Origin: Neocallimastix lanati (nom. inval.)
Lineage: Eukaryota > Neocallimastigomycota > Neocallimastigomycetes > Neocallimastigales > Neocallimastigaceae
Direction of reading: 5' to 3'
DNA: 60,000 nt
Assembly: GCA_016946835.1 (NCBI GenBank)
Contig: JACVTC010000013.1
Coordinates: 299,001-359,000 of the forward strand
The notes beneath the pieces were generated by a model. The model was not told where the DNA came from, made no database searches, and saw nothing but the letters and a program-made list of their open reading frames with translations. The first letter of the stretch is position 1. Each line of letters begins with the position of its first letter. Below are positions 1-10,420 of this stretch, one piece after another. The position numbers and the translations under genes are program-made.

Positions 1-736
1 TTATTTTAATATATATTTATTATATATTATACTATACTCCGATATAATATATTTTAAATGTATATTTATTATTATTAATAATTAAATTAATAAAAGATTC
101 CTAATAACTACTCTTCTTTATTTGTAGTTTAGAGAAGACCTTTGGTTAATTGGGTTTTATAAATTAAAAAAATATTAATAAAGGTTAATTAAATATAACG
201 ATACTATTAAAAATTAGTAGCACATAAAAGTCCCGCATATCACATTTGACGTCACGTGTATTTTATTTATATTATGTTTTTATATATGTTTACAACATGT
301 CTATATTAAATTCAATTATTCAAATTAATTATATAATTAAATTTATCCTTATATTTTATTATTATTTATTTTACTATATTATTACTATTTATAATTAAAT
401 ATTATTATTATGTAACTTACAAAGTATAAAAGAAAGATGTAAAAATCTATTTTTTATGTTCTTTGTAAGGTTATTGTAAAATTACCTTAATAGTAATATA
501 TAATAGATATTTTATTATTAAATAAAATAAATGAATTTAAAATCAAATTAATCTGATAATTCTAATCATCAAAGTTTATTATAAATAAATTTTTATTAAA
601 CTAAACATTAAAATATTTATTATTATTATTATATATCTATATAGTATATTACTATATAGACATATCGACTTAGTGAATATTTTTTAATAAAACATTTTAT
701 TTTATTTAAATTTAAACTATAAATTATATCAAAATC
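1..736. other. AT-rich intergenic sequence, no gene seen
   Basis: I see no coding sequence on either strand. The stretch has a TATA-like AAAGTATAAAAGAAAG at 421-436, of the kind found in LTR promoters further along the window. It also has one conspicuous non-AT island at 247-258. It could be an eroded LTR or the lost pol part of the minus-strand element whose gag lies at 737-1460, but I cannot demonstrate either. Confidence 0.5.
247..258. promoter_or_regulatory. Overlapping CRE and E-box palindromes
   Basis: TGACGTCACGTG joins a perfect CRE/ATF site (TGACGTCA) with a perfect E-box (CACGTG). Both are classic bZIP/bHLH targets, and both are rare by chance in sequence this AT-rich. No gene start is visible next to it, so a regulatory role is only a suggestion; it may be a retained LTR enhancer. 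Confidence 0.3.
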
Positions 737-1460
737 TTAACATTTATAATTAATATCATCTTCGAATTCCATGTTTTCGATATATCTATTATAGTGATAT
801 TTTCTATTTAATTTTCTATCTTCTTCATCCAAAAATTTATAATATTTACTTTTTTTATTAAAAATATTATATTTACAGTCCTTTTTAAGATGCTTAGTTG
901 AATTGCATATAAAACATCTTCTAACTTGTTCTTTATTATAAGGGTGTTTTCCTTTGTAATCAACTTTGCTTTTGATTATTGATTCCTTTATATTTGCGGT
1001 TAATTGAATCAATATCCATTGGGTCATCTGGTCTTGTATCCTGTTTTGATTCTATTCTTCTTATATAAGAGGTATCTTCCATATATATTTCATATTTTGT
1101 AAATTCTCTAATTTTCTTGATAAGAGAATCTACAGTCGTATCGTTATCGATTACAATCTTCATTTGTGTACAACTTGGCATGATATTATATACAAATTTC
1201 ATCTTTTCTTCTTTACTCAGATTCAGATTATTTTCTTCCATGTTTGAGTAAATTTCTTCAATTTCATTCAAAATATTAAAAACTTCTTTTTTATTTCTGG
1301 CTTTTAGGAGTCTTAATTTTGACATCCACTTTTCCATGGATTCATTCAAATCTTCTTCATATTTTTCTTTCAATTTCCTTAAAATGACGTAGGCAGTCTT
1401 TAAATTTCTAATATTATTGTGTGTTTCAATGTTTATAGTATTAAAGATAACCAATTTCAA
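737..1460 (-). pseudogene. Retrotransposon Gag remnant, probably Ty1/copia type, frameshifted
   Basis: Two overlapping minus-strand reading frames make one decayed Gag. Frame 1 (1460-960, 166 residues) is a helical, Leu/Glu/Lys-rich domain resembling the UBN2/copia Gag core, with LKEKYEEDLNES near the start. It ends with DPMDIDSINRKYK, a usual lead-in to the nucleocapsid. Frame 2 (1027-737) carries the zinc knuckle CFICNSTKHLKKDC (C-x2-C-x4-H-x4-C), which binds the element RNA during packaging. The change of frame between the two domains, and the absence of any protease or pol further down the minus strand, mark a dead fragment. The element on its right (from about 1469) probably truncated its 5' end. 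A gypsy Gag is the main alternative. Confidence 0.6.
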
Positions 1461-1468
1461 AAAAAAAT

Positions 1469-1975
1469 TTTTTAATTAGTTTTAATATTTTAATTCATTT
1501 TATTTTTATTTTTATTTTATTTTATATTATTTGATTATTAAATTTTTTAATATTAAAATGTTTTATTACTAATTATATAGTTATTTAAACAATTATTATC
1601 AATATTATTTTATTATTATATTTTATATAGTTTATATACATATATTAAGATTAAATGTATTATTTAATTTTATTGCTAATTATTATTTTAAAGTAGTATA
1701 AAAAGGAATTGAAACTCCATTCTTTAAAAATCTTTTTAAAATATTAATCTATAACGTAACGTAATATAAAGTTAATATTAATTATTTAATTATAACAATA
1801 ATACTTTTTAATATCAATCTTAGTAAAATTTATTTTTGTAAAGCATAAATATTTAATTATTGAAATTCTTAATTAAAAAACATTGTGTGTCATTAATTAT
1901 TTAAATTTAATTAATTGTTATAATTAATACCAACATCTTGACCTGGCCAACTTAAACCAAAATATAGAATTATCT
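1469..1975 (+). repeat. LTR-like repeat, copy 1, with primer-site-like end
   Basis: This stretch aligns along its length with 58628-59146. Shared anchors are TTTTAATTAGTTTTAATATT at the start, TTATATAGTTTATATACAT in the middle, GTATAAAAAGGA, and ATTGTTATAATTAATA near the end. Both copies then continue with a similar box (CATCTTGACCTGGCC here, CATCTTGAACTGACC there), as expected of an LTR edge followed by a tRNA primer site. A gag remnant starts soon after, at about 2041. No matching right-hand LTR was recognised beyond the pol at 6505, so the assignment to that element is uncertain. Confidence 0.55.
1693..1705 (+). promoter_or_regulatory. TATA-type promoter box in LTR-like repeat
   Basis: AGTATAAAAAGGA is found here and at 58844-58856, in the two copies of the repeat, and as AGTATAAAAAGAG at 57465. 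Its position about 270 bases before the putative LTR end and its conservation between copies suggest the element's own Pol II promoter. Confidence 0.4.
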
Positions 1976-2040
1976 AACTAAATTTAGAAATTATTAATAA
2001 ATATAAAACTTTATATTTAAAGTTAAATAAAAAGAAAAGA

Positions 2041-2470
2041 AGTCAAATAAGTGTTTTAGACTACACAAACTCCATTGAACACAATGTTGAAGCCTGGAAA
2101 CGTCTAACCTTATTTGATGACATTCCTCTGTCAAAAACCTTTAAAATTGCTGAAAAAGCAGATAGGTTAAATTATATGGGTAGTAATCAAAGAAGACATT
2201 CTTCTACCCCTTCACCTTCTGCAAATACTTCTTCTTTTAATAATAAACTTAATTTTCATCCTCCTATAAAAAATAAGTTAGAACAAAAAGTTAATATTAA
2301 ACCTAAAGAAGATGGTGACATAGAGGAATTAACAAGAAAAATGAGAAATTTGACAATTAAGACTTGTTATTTCTGTACAGAACCTGGTCATTCAAAACAA
2401 TTGCCCAAAGCTGAGAGCAATTGTTGAGAAAAATAAAAAGGAAATTAGAAACAATAAACGTTTAAATTGA
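2041..2470 (+). pseudogene. Ty3/gypsy Gag, C-terminal part, frameshifted in the zinc knuckle
   Basis: The translation gives a Gag C-terminal domain followed by a Ser/Asn-rich linker and the start of a CCHC knuckle, CYFCTEPGHSKQ. There the frame breaks: the conserved last Cys (CPKLR) is in another frame, which then runs to a TGA at 2468-2470. The layout (knuckle, short basic tail ending RLN, stop) closely matches the intact Gag at 52545-53375, so the two elements are relatives. The N-terminal half of Gag is missing or unrecognisable. Downstream, the protease/pol frame is reached through the slippery site at 2461. Confidence 0.65.
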
Positions 2471-2494
2471 GTAATGGGATAAGAAGCTCTCCCA
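2461..2494 (+). promoter_or_regulatory. -1 ribosomal frameshift signal (decayed element copy)
   Basis: The heptamer TTTAAAT (zero frame TTA AAT) comes directly before the gag stop TGA. The -1 frame is the one that continues into the pol region. Seven bases later TGGGA (2475-2479) can pair with TCCCA (2490-2494). The same arrangement, with TTTAAAC and a stronger hairpin, occurs at 53363 in the related element, which supports it as a real Gag-Pol recoding signal. Confidence 0.6.
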
Positions 2495-3175
2495 TACTTG
2501 ATAAAGCAGCTTCAATTAAATATCAAAAAGAAATTAAAAATACTCATCTTTCTAATGTTGAAGAAACTCCTTCTAATGAAATGAAGATTACCAAAAAGAA
2601 AGTTAATTATTTAGTAGGAGCATCTAAACGTAAAATTTATGATGTTAATAAGGATGAAGGTAGTGTGGAGAAAAGGATTCATAAATCGTTAAAGGAGAAT
2701 CCTAAACCCATAATAATGCATTACAAAAACAGAAAGAATGAGGAATAAAGGAAAATAATATAAGTAATAAAATTGTAAAACAAATTAAACCATCTATTCT
2801 AGCTCAACCACGAATTAAAAAAGAAAAAGAGATTGAAAGACAAATTCGTGATAATGAAAGAGCTAGTAATAGTAATACTAGTAATAATAATAATAGTAAT
2901 GATAATAGTATTGTTAATAATAATAATAACTCATTAATGAATGATGAAGTTATTAAAAATAATGTAAATATTGATAAAGAAAAGAATAAAAATTTAATGA
3001 AAGAAAATAATGATAATAATAAAAATTCTATGAAAGAAAATAATAAAGTAATTGAATTAACAAAGGTGTTAAATAGTAAAGATAAAGATACTCAAGAAGA
3101 AAATAAAAGTTCTAGGGTATCTAGGAAAATTAAAATGCAATCGGGGAAGAAGAATATGATATTCTTAAAGATTTA
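2468..3175 (+). pseudogene. Gypsy Gag-Pol linker region, Lys/Asn-rich, broken
   Basis: In the -1 frame after the slippery site there is an open stretch to 2748, rich in Lys, Glu and Asn and resembling the matching region of the element at 53.4 kb. After a stop and frame change come Asn/Asp repeats and a further open piece at 2937-3176. No catalytic motif is present. It corresponds to the linker between nucleocapsid and protease. Confidence 0.5.
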
Positions 3176-3973
3176 AATTCTTCCCATTGTAATATTACTT
3201 TTGGACAGTTATTGGATGCTGCTCCAAAATTAAGGAATAAGGTGTCACAGGGTATTAAATTGGATAGGGACCAATCTTATATCTCTGGGGTGTTGGATAA
3301 TGTGTCAGCTACGACTGTGGTCGTTAATAATATAGGCCATACTTATAAAAGTAAATGTAACGAACCATGTGAAGAGGATATTGATATGGTTGATGTTACA
3401 GTTGAAGGTGTTTCGGGGAAGGCTTTAATTGATTCATGTAGTAATTTAAGCATAATTACTCAGCAATTTTTAAATAAGCTTCTGTCCGAATATGAACCTA
3501 TTGATATTAGTCTTGGTAGAATTAGGTTAGCGACTCAGAATTATGATTATTGGGAAAGTTATATCATTCGAGTGCCAGTAAAAATTAATAATCTTATGAT
3601 AATGGTTAATTGTAGAATAGTAGAAAAGGAGGATCTTTTTTACGATATTCTAATTAACTTAAAAACCCAAATTGATTATAAATTGTTTATCCACCCCATT
3701 TTATATAGTTTGTGTCAAATTACTCCTAAAGGATTAATTGACGTTATTGCACCTATTAATAATGATTATGAAGATGAAGAAAAGTTGTTGTGCATGATTA
3801 AGGTTTTGGATGAGGATTCTCAAAAGAAAGATTTAAAGAAAATTGAAGGATTATCCCCAAAGCAATATATTCATAATGAAATTTTCCTAAATACTTTAAA
3901 CGAAAAATATAAAGATGAAATAATTAAAATTTTGGAAGAGAACTTAGAAATAGTTACTACTTCTTCAGAATAA
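3176..3973 (+). pseudogene. Gypsy retropepsin (protease) region with altered active site
   Basis: This region aligns with the protease domain at the start of the intact pol at 17441-13887 and with 54.2 kb. It shows the strand-loop ALIDSCSNLSIIT where the intact copies have LLVDSGSNLNIV. The catalytic Asp is kept, but the invariant Gly of Asp-Ser-Gly is Cys, which should disable this aspartic protease. The C-terminal part keeps the DILINLKTQIDY flap-like region and the SPKQYIHNE linker into RT. The frame ends at a TAA (3971-3973) where the intact homologue continues. Confidence 0.75.
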
Positions 3974-5482
3974 TTAACACCTTCAGATCTTCCTCCACAT
4001 AAAATTAATTTAATTCCTGGTGCGAAACCAGTGAAATAAAGGTGTTATAGATTGGTTAAATTCAAGTCGGATATACTTAAGGAGGAATTAATTAAATTAA
4101 TTAATAAGAAATTAATTGAACCTTCTTGTTCCGAATAGTCATCGCCAACAGTGTTAGTACCAAAGAAGAATGGTAAATGACGATTATGTATTGACTATCA
4201 TAAGGTTAATGATTTGACGGATAAAAATTCTTATCCATTACCTTACATAGATGAGATATTTGATAGTTTAGATGGGGCACAGATTTTTACAACAATGGAT
4301 CGTTATTCCGGTTATCATCAAATTTTGATGGATGAGGAAAGTGTAGAAATTACCACCTTCACCACAAAATTTGGTAACCAATTCAAGGTTATGCCTTTTG
4401 GCTTAACCGGAGCCCCAGCCATATTTCAAAGGGAAATGAATAGGATTCTTTTCTCATTTATAGGAAAGTTTGTTTTTAATTTTATAGATGATATTTTGAT
4501 ATACTCTAAGAGTATAGAAGAACATTTAAGTCATATTAGACAAGTGTTGGAAGTATTTCGTCAACACAAATTGAAAATTAATATTGAAAAATGTGCCTTT
4601 ATGCAGACTGAAGTAGAAGTCTTAGGTCATAAGGCATCAATTAAAGGTTTAAGTCCCCAAGATAGCAAAATTAAGGTTATCAAGGAGTGGGTAGCACCTG
4701 TTAATGTTCATGAATTACGATCTTTTCTTGGAGTAGTTGGATATTATAGAAATTTTATTGATAAATATGCTCAAATCTCTGCTTCTTTATGTAAATTATT
4801 AAGAAAGAATGTTAAATATAAATGGAATACTGAACATCAACAAAGTTTTGATCTGTTAAAAGAAAAATTAATAAATGCTCCAATTTTAAAATATCCAAGT
4901 TTTAATCAAAGGTTTATAATTAGAACGGATGTTTCCTATGAAGGTATTGGAGGAGTATTACTCCAAGAAGATTCGGAAACCAAGAAGGAACATCCAGTTC
5001 ATTATATAAGTAGAAGTTTAAGTAAGGCCAAGAAAAATTATGGCATTACTGACTTGGAAGGAGCTGCATTAATTTATTGTATTACTAAATTGAAGTCTTA
5101 TATATTAGAAAATCCTAATAAAACTGTGGTAATAACAGATCATAAACCTTTAATCAGTTTCTTTAAAAATAAGGAATCTAATAATGCTAGGCAAGCAAGG
5201 TGGTGCTTAACTGTTAGTACCCTTGGTGTTGAAATTCAATATCAAATGGGTAAGAAAAATGTATTAGCCGATGCATTATCTAGGATGAAGAAAGGGGATG
5301 ATTCAACGGTATTAGCAACTAAGTTAACTTCAAAGGAAGAGAAAGAGCTGTTTTCTAAAACTATTAATGACTTTATAAATGAAAAATTTGTTACGATAGA
5401 TGGTGAAGATTACTTTGTTGATGGTAATGACTATCGTAAATTAATTACTGATCAAATGGAAAGAGTAAAACTTATTTTATAA
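3974..5482 (+). pseudogene. Gypsy reverse transcriptase and RNase H, with stops near the start
   Basis: The stretch up to 4213 contains RT motif 1 with in-frame stops. At 4136-4138 a TAG, and at 4178-4180 a TGA, replace Trp codons of the intact relative. From 4214 the frame is open for 422 residues. It contains the LPYIDEIFD and FSGYHQ-like RT motifs, MPFGLTGAPAIFQR, and the catalytic FNFIDDILIYS box with the two Asp residues, then the RNase H domain beginning FIIRTDVSYEGIGGVLLQ. There is a TAA just before the integrase zinc finger. The pieces match the minus-strand pol at 13.9-17.4 kb in order and spacing. The element is dead but not old, since most motifs are intact. Confidence 0.85.
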
Positions 5483-6505
5483 GCACATAAGATAGGTCAT
5501 GAAGGTTATTATAAGACTTATCAAAGGCTTCGTAAAAGTTTTTATTGGAATAATATGGTAATGGATATTAAAAGAGTGGTGCAAAGTTGTGACAAGTGTC
5601 AGTTGAATAAGTCACAACCATATTAAGAACCTACAGAAAATATTCCAACTAAGGTAGAAGGTCCTTTTATGCATTTGGGTTTAGATATTATTGGACTTTT
5701 GATTAAAACGAAGAATAATAATCAATATATTATGGTAGTGGATTACTTCATCAAATGGGTTGAACAGAACCCACGGAAAATATAACATCACAGGATGTGA
5801 TTAAATTTTTAATTAATGTGTTTGCTCGTTCTGGTATTCCACAGGTAATAACAACTGACAATGGTGTTCAGTTTACCTCGGACATGACGAAAATATTTTT
5901 AGATCTCTACGATGTATATGTGAAATTTATTTCCACATATCATCCAGAAAGTAATGGACTTATGGAAAACCGTAATAAAGAGATCGGTAAGTTATTGAGG
6001 CTGTTGGGTTCTAAGAATAAGGATTGGGATGAAGTTTTACCATCCGCCTTATGGGCACTTAGAACTACAAAAAATATAGTTACAAAACATTCAAGTTTTG
6101 AATTAGTTTATGATAGAGAAGATCAGCAGCCATTTGATATTGCTGTTAGACCTACCAAGGATATTAATACATATTAACATCGGATGAAGTGTTGTTAGAA
6201 AAGTTTATAATAATTACCGATGGAATTTAGAAGTAGCCGAAAATGTTAAAAATGCAAATAAATATTGGGTTGCTAGGAGAGAGAAAAAAAATAGTTTGAA
6301 TGAATAAAAAAGAATTAAGGAAGGTGATTTGGTTTTAGTTAGAAGTTTTTCGAGAACTAAACTAGAACCATATTTTGTTGATCCTCTTAAATCTATAAAA
6401 AAACAATTTAATAAGGTTACCTTGGCTGATCCAAATTCTAAAATTCAAATGAATAGGAATGTTCATTTGAAGAATATAGTCAAGTATAACTCAGCTTCAA
6501 TGTAG
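5483..6505 (+). pseudogene. Gypsy integrase, frameshifted
   Basis: A His-His-Cys-Cys zinc domain (AHKIGHEG ... CDKCQ) is followed by a TAA at 5623 and then the integrase core. The first core Asp lies in GLDIIG. A frameshift near 5765 leads into 5797-6177, which holds the second Asp (ITTDNGVQF) and the Glu (SNGLMENRNKE). A second shift near 6175 leads to the C-terminal domain (LVLVRSFSRTKLEPYFV), ending at a TAG at 6503-6505. No chromodomain follows. The protein would insert the cDNA into the genome; this copy cannot. Confidence 0.85.
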
Positions 6506-6520
6506 CTTGAGTTTTAGAGG
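6506..6520 (+). other. Polypurine-tract-like sequence after integrase
   Basis: TTTTAGAGGTGGCA sits directly after the pol stop, where second-strand primers lie in LTR elements. It resembles the tracts at 55771 (AAGGTGGGACGAA) and 13865 (minus strand). The expected 3' LTR beginning here is not recognisable as a copy of 1469-1975. Confidence 0.45.
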
Positions 6521-6796
6521 TGGCATCATAGTAAAGATGGAATTAATAACCTTTATTTTGTTATAAAATATTACTAATAATTCTTTACTTATTTGTACTT
6601 TTCTATATTCATGATAACCTAAACTTAATTATAAAAATAATTTATTTTGAATAAATTAAATTTAATTTTGTAAATAATTTTAAATCAATCTTAATTAATT
6701 AATTTATTGTTTATATTATTAAACATAAATGTATATTAAAATTCTATTATAAATAATAAAAATTATATACTATTTAAGATATTATTATTTTTATTA

Positions 6797-6940
6797 ATTA
6801 AATATTATTATAAAATTTATTTATTACAAACTATTAAATATTATTATAAAATTTATTTATTACAAAATATTAAATATTATTATAAAATTTATTTATTACA
6901 AAATATTAAATATTATTATAAATTATTTAAAATTATTAAA
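6797..6940 (+). repeat. 36-bp tandem repeat, about 3.6 clear copies
   Basis: The unit starts ATTAAATATTATTATAAAAT and repeats at 6797, 6833, 6869 and 6905 almost without change. It then degrades up to about 7030. It looks like a minisatellite expansion inside a possible LTR. Confidence 0.85.
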
Positions 6941-7284
6941 TATTACTACAAATTTTATTTATTATAAATTATTAAATATTATAAAATTATTAAAATTATT
7001 AATTAAATGTTATTATAAAATTTATTATCAAAAATTATTATTATAAAATTTTATTAATTAAATATATTTATAAAAATTAAAACAAAAATGAATTATTGAT
7101 ATAAAATTAATTCAATAATTCTATAAAATTATTTAATTTATAAACAAATAATTATAGTTTAAATTCACAAATAAATATAAATATTACAAAAAAATTCTTA
7201 AAATGTAAATATGTAAATTTTTAAGTAATTTTAAAATATTAATGAATAATAAAAAAAATTTTATTAAAAAAGGAATTTTTTTAT

Positions 7285-7330
7285 TTTAAAATCAAAGCAG
7301 GGTAATCCTGATCCCCTGCTTGATTTTAAA
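7285..7330. other. Long imperfect hairpin beside LTR
   Basis: TTTAAAATCAAAGCAGGG on the left pairs with CCCTGCTTGATTTTAAA on the right, with one bulged A and an 11-base centre. A stem of about 17 bp is unusual here because it contains a GC-rich core. It lies 30 bases outside the LTR at 7361. It could be a terminator-like or cruciform element. Confidence 0.6.
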
Positions 7331-7360
7331 TATTCGACTGACAACCCTGAGTCTACCATT

Positions 7361-7875
7361 TGTAAAAGGTCGGTTTAATGTAACTAAAATAACGAATAAC
7401 ATATTAAACAAAGACTAAGGTAACTTCACACCTCTCTATTCGAGTTGTTAAAATAAACACTAAAATTAACTATAAATTATCTAATTTAAACACTTAAGAA
7501 TATAGCGCAGCAATTTATAACTTTATTCGTTTTTAGTTACTGGTTTACACTAAGATACTTTATTTATTTTTAATAATTAATTTTTTATTTATTATTATTA
7601 ATATTTAATATAATACTTTACATTAATAGTAACGCTAGTGCGTTACAGATACAAGTGAAATTATTTTTATACGTGTAAATAAATTAATGATTTGTAAATA
7701 ATTTAATTTAACAAAACTTTATATACCTAAATAACTATAAAATAATAAAATTTAATATACGAAAATTAAGAAAATATTTTATTTGATTAGCTAGAATTGC
7801 TAACTATTTATAGATACGTTACGTAACCAAAGAACTATCATTGTATAGGCTTAATATTACTATGTATCTGTTACA
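7361..7875 (-). repeat. LTR (3' LTR of minus-strand gypsy element A)
   Basis: This 515-bp stretch is repeated at 17873-18416 with roughly nine in ten bases matching. Shared anchors include TGTAAAAGGTCGGTTTAATG, CACCTCTCTATTCGAGTTG and the end CTGTTACA. The minus-strand reading TGTAAC...TTTACA fits TG...CA LTR ends. A purine-rich tract (CCTTGGGAGAGTCCT on the minus strand) abuts the 7875 side. The copy is therefore the 3' LTR of an element transcribed leftwards. Confidence 0.8.
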
Positions 7876-7890
7876 AGGACTCTCCCAAGG
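7876..7890 (-). other. Polypurine tract of element A
   Basis: On the minus strand CCTTGGGAGAGTCCT lies directly before the LTR start TGTAACAGATAC. This is the expected site for plus-strand DNA priming and fixes the direction of the element as leftward. Confidence 0.5.
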
Positions 7891-7899
7891 AGCAAGCTA

Positions 7900-8690
7900 C
7901 TAATGGTTGACGACGTTAGCAATAAACTGGCTATAACTAAAATCTTGGTAATCCTCGAGCAACTCTGCATAATGAGGATTGTTGTCGATCACATCGGCGT
8001 TAACCCACTCTTGCTTGTCATTTATTGTACGCAACAAGATATTGATATTGTCCTTGGTGTTTCCTAGATCCAAGGATATGAATTATTTTTTGATTACCAG
8101 TAGGAGGTCAAATTTGGAGAATACCACTTCTTCTTTCATGGCTTCAAAGACTGCACTAATTCTTTGGATTGGATAGGCATTACATTTGGTCCAATGGTTC
8201 AGCTTTTTGTAATCCATGCATAGTTGTAACTCCCCTGACTTCCTGGGTACGAACAATACAGGGTAACCTGTCGGAGATTCAGACCTGCTTATAAACCCTT
8301 TAGCCAGATTTTCATCTATATATTCCTTCAGCGCTTTTTCTTCTTTAGGACTTGTAGGATAAATAGCTCCTTTATAAAGTGATGAGTCGGGCTCTAGCTC
8401 AATCTTGCAATCATACGACCTGTGCTCTGGCAATGTATAGGTGATTTCCTCATTGAAGGCTTCGGTTAAGTCTCCATAGTACTTACCTATTATTTCACCT
8501 ATTGTCATAATCTTTTCTAGCCCTACTTTCTTTATTGTTTCTTCTTCAGAATCCTCTTGGGTCAACATAGCTAGACGTTCCTTCTTTTGGCTATCTTTTT
8601 GATCAACTTTTTCCATAGGGTTTTTATCAATTTTATTCTCCTTTAGACTTTTAGCTTATTGTGCCTCGAACCAATCTGTCCATCTGTCGT
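7900..8690 (-). pseudogene. Element A: RT N-terminus fused by deletion to pol tail
   Basis: Reading leftwards from about 8690, a linker (with a stop) leads into an open frame at 8616-8083. It carries the RT entry region: LPEHRSYDCKIELEPDSSL, then EYIDENLAKGFISRSESPTG, VLFVPRKSGELQLCMDYKKLN and NAYPIQRISAVFE. This is a chromovirus/sushi-like gypsy RT. The frame stops right after FSKFDLLLVIKK, before the YxDD catalytic box. A short acidic stretch in another frame (about 8070-7900) then runs to tandem stops 25 bases from the LTR. The RT palm, RNase H and integrase are deleted. Base composition is clearly less AT-rich than the surroundings. The rest of this element lies at 11.8-13.1 kb. Confidence 0.75.
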
Positions 8691-9028
8691 AATATACTAA
8701 GTAATAGTAGTAGTCTAAAGTATATTTTAGTGTTCAGATACTATTGATATAGGGGAAAATAATTTGTTTTATTCTTTTCAGCTAACAATAAGTTAGATAT
8801 AATAAAGAATCTAACAATATTACTTCCTTTTGTCTATAAGACATTAACAATCGATGTTATCTGCGTTATCACTAAAAGGCTAAAGGAACTTATATAGATT
8901 AAACTTTGATAGATTATATATTTAGTTGGTCCAATACTATATAATATAGTTTATATTTCTGTAATTTTTGATAAATAATTATAAAATAGGAATATTTAAT
9001 TATAAAATAATAAAGTGTTATTAAAATT
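8691..9028. other. Unassigned junction sequence
   Basis: This lies between the interrupted pol of element A and the gag of the inserted chromovirus, where a 5' LTR would be expected. It does not resemble the LTR at 11106-11763. The 5' LTR of the chromovirus therefore appears to be deleted or replaced. No coding sequence is seen. Confidence 0.4.
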
Positions 9029-9664
9029 TTGTGTTCTTATCCATTAACCTTGGCTACTCTCATTGAAACCCAAGATCATTGTATCCTTAATTATAATCAA
9101 TTCATTGCTAGAGTAAAATCAGTATTTGGAAGCTACGATTCTATTTTTATTGCCAACCAGAAATTAAGAACAATCAAACAAAGACGAGTTGGTGAAGTAA
9201 GACATTATATTATAGAATTTAATAAATACGCCGATGAATTTTCTTGGAATGAATAAGCTAAGATGAATGCCTTTCTTGCCGGTCTACATGACCATATTGC
9301 TATTAGAATTTTAGAAATGTTTCCTGGACCTCAATCCCTCTTTGCTATACAAACAATAACGTCTAGGATCGATAATCGTGTTTCTACTCATAGACAATTC
9401 TCCAATCTTTAAGGTCAAAATTCAAATAATAGTAATAATAATAAAAATAACAAGGGCAAAAAATCATTCTTTTTCCCAAAACAATCTAAATCCAAATCCC
9501 GTGGACCTCTATCTCAAGAAGAAAAAGAAAAGGAACTCTTTTTTAATTCAAACTATTGTATTTCTAATTGTCACGTACTTCCTAGTGCCTTCTCTATTTA
9601 TGTTCCTTTAAATACTACTAAACAGGATGACAAAAAGGAATTGACGAAATCAATAATAAAATAA
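9029..9664 (+). pseudogene. Chromovirus Gag fragment
   Basis: An open frame to 9256 encodes a typical Ty3/gypsy Gag core: FIARVKSVFGSYDSIFIANQ, then LRTIKQRRVGEVRHYIIEF and YADEFSWNE. After a TAA it continues in the same frame through NAFLAGLHDHIAIRI to a second stop, then an Asn/Lys-rich tail to 9664. No zinc knuckle was seen. The N-terminal start is missing; the first Met here is internal. Two stops in one frame mark it as inactive. Confidence 0.75.
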
Positions 9665-10420
9665 ATAAATCATTACCAAAAAAATTACTTCCATTTAAAG
9701 ACGTTTTCAATAAAATATACACGAATGAATTACCATCTCATAGTCCTTTTGATTGCGAGATTAAACTTAAGCAAAACACAAAACTTCATTATGGCTCAAT
9801 TTATCCCCTAACTGAAAGAGAATCTCTAGCTTTAAAGAAATACATTAAAGAAAATGAAAATAAAAATTCTATTAGAAAATCTATATTCCCAGCCTCTGCT
9901 TTTATTTTCTTTATTCCCAAGAAAGACCTAAATGATCTCTTTCGTATTCATAAACTACCCTTCGATTTTATTTCTAATAAAGATACTCAATTCACTTCAA
10001 AATTTTGGTCAGCTATTTGTAAATCTTTCAATATCACAACGAAACTTGCTTCTCCCTTCCATCACCAAACCAATGGTTTAACGGAGAGGGTGAACTCCTT
10101 TATTGAGCATTACTTAAGTTGTTATTCAAACTTCAAAGGTTCTGACTGGTATAATTTTTTATTTCTAGCGGAATTCAGCTATAATAATTCAATTCAATAA
10201 TTAATTAAGCACTCACCTTTTTATGAAAACTATGGATATAATCCAAGATATTCACCATCAATTCCAAGCAGTACAGATGTTCCTCGAGTTGATGAATTTA
10301 CAAAAGATCTTTCATAATTATTTAAAACACTTAATGAAAATTTACAACAAGCTAGAAAAAAGCAAGAAGAATTTGCAAACAAACATCGTATTGAAGCTCC
10401 AAATTTTTAAACCTGGTGAT
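9665..10420 (+). pseudogene. Chromovirus RT start joined to integrase core by internal deletion
   Basis: Immediately after gag comes the RT entry region: LPFKDVFNKIYTNELPSHSP, FDCEIKL and YGSIYPLTERESLALKKYI. At about 9950 the sequence jumps, without leaving the frame, into the integrase core: FISNKDTQFTSKFWSAICKS (second catalytic Asp) and then HHQTNGLTERVNSF (catalytic Glu). The protease, RT palm, RNase H and integrase zinc domain are missing. Later stops (TAA near 10198) break the rest. A similar RT-to-integrase deletion occurs in two other elements in this window. Confidence 0.75.

Larger units (their letters stand above)
6521..7360. other. AT-rich sequence, possible decayed 3' LTR
   Basis: No coding sequence is visible. 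It contains the 36-bp tandem repeat at 6797-6940 and the hairpin at 7285-7330. Its position after the pol and polypurine tract suggests the eroded 3' LTR of the upstream element, but no second copy was found in this window. Confidence 0.4.
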
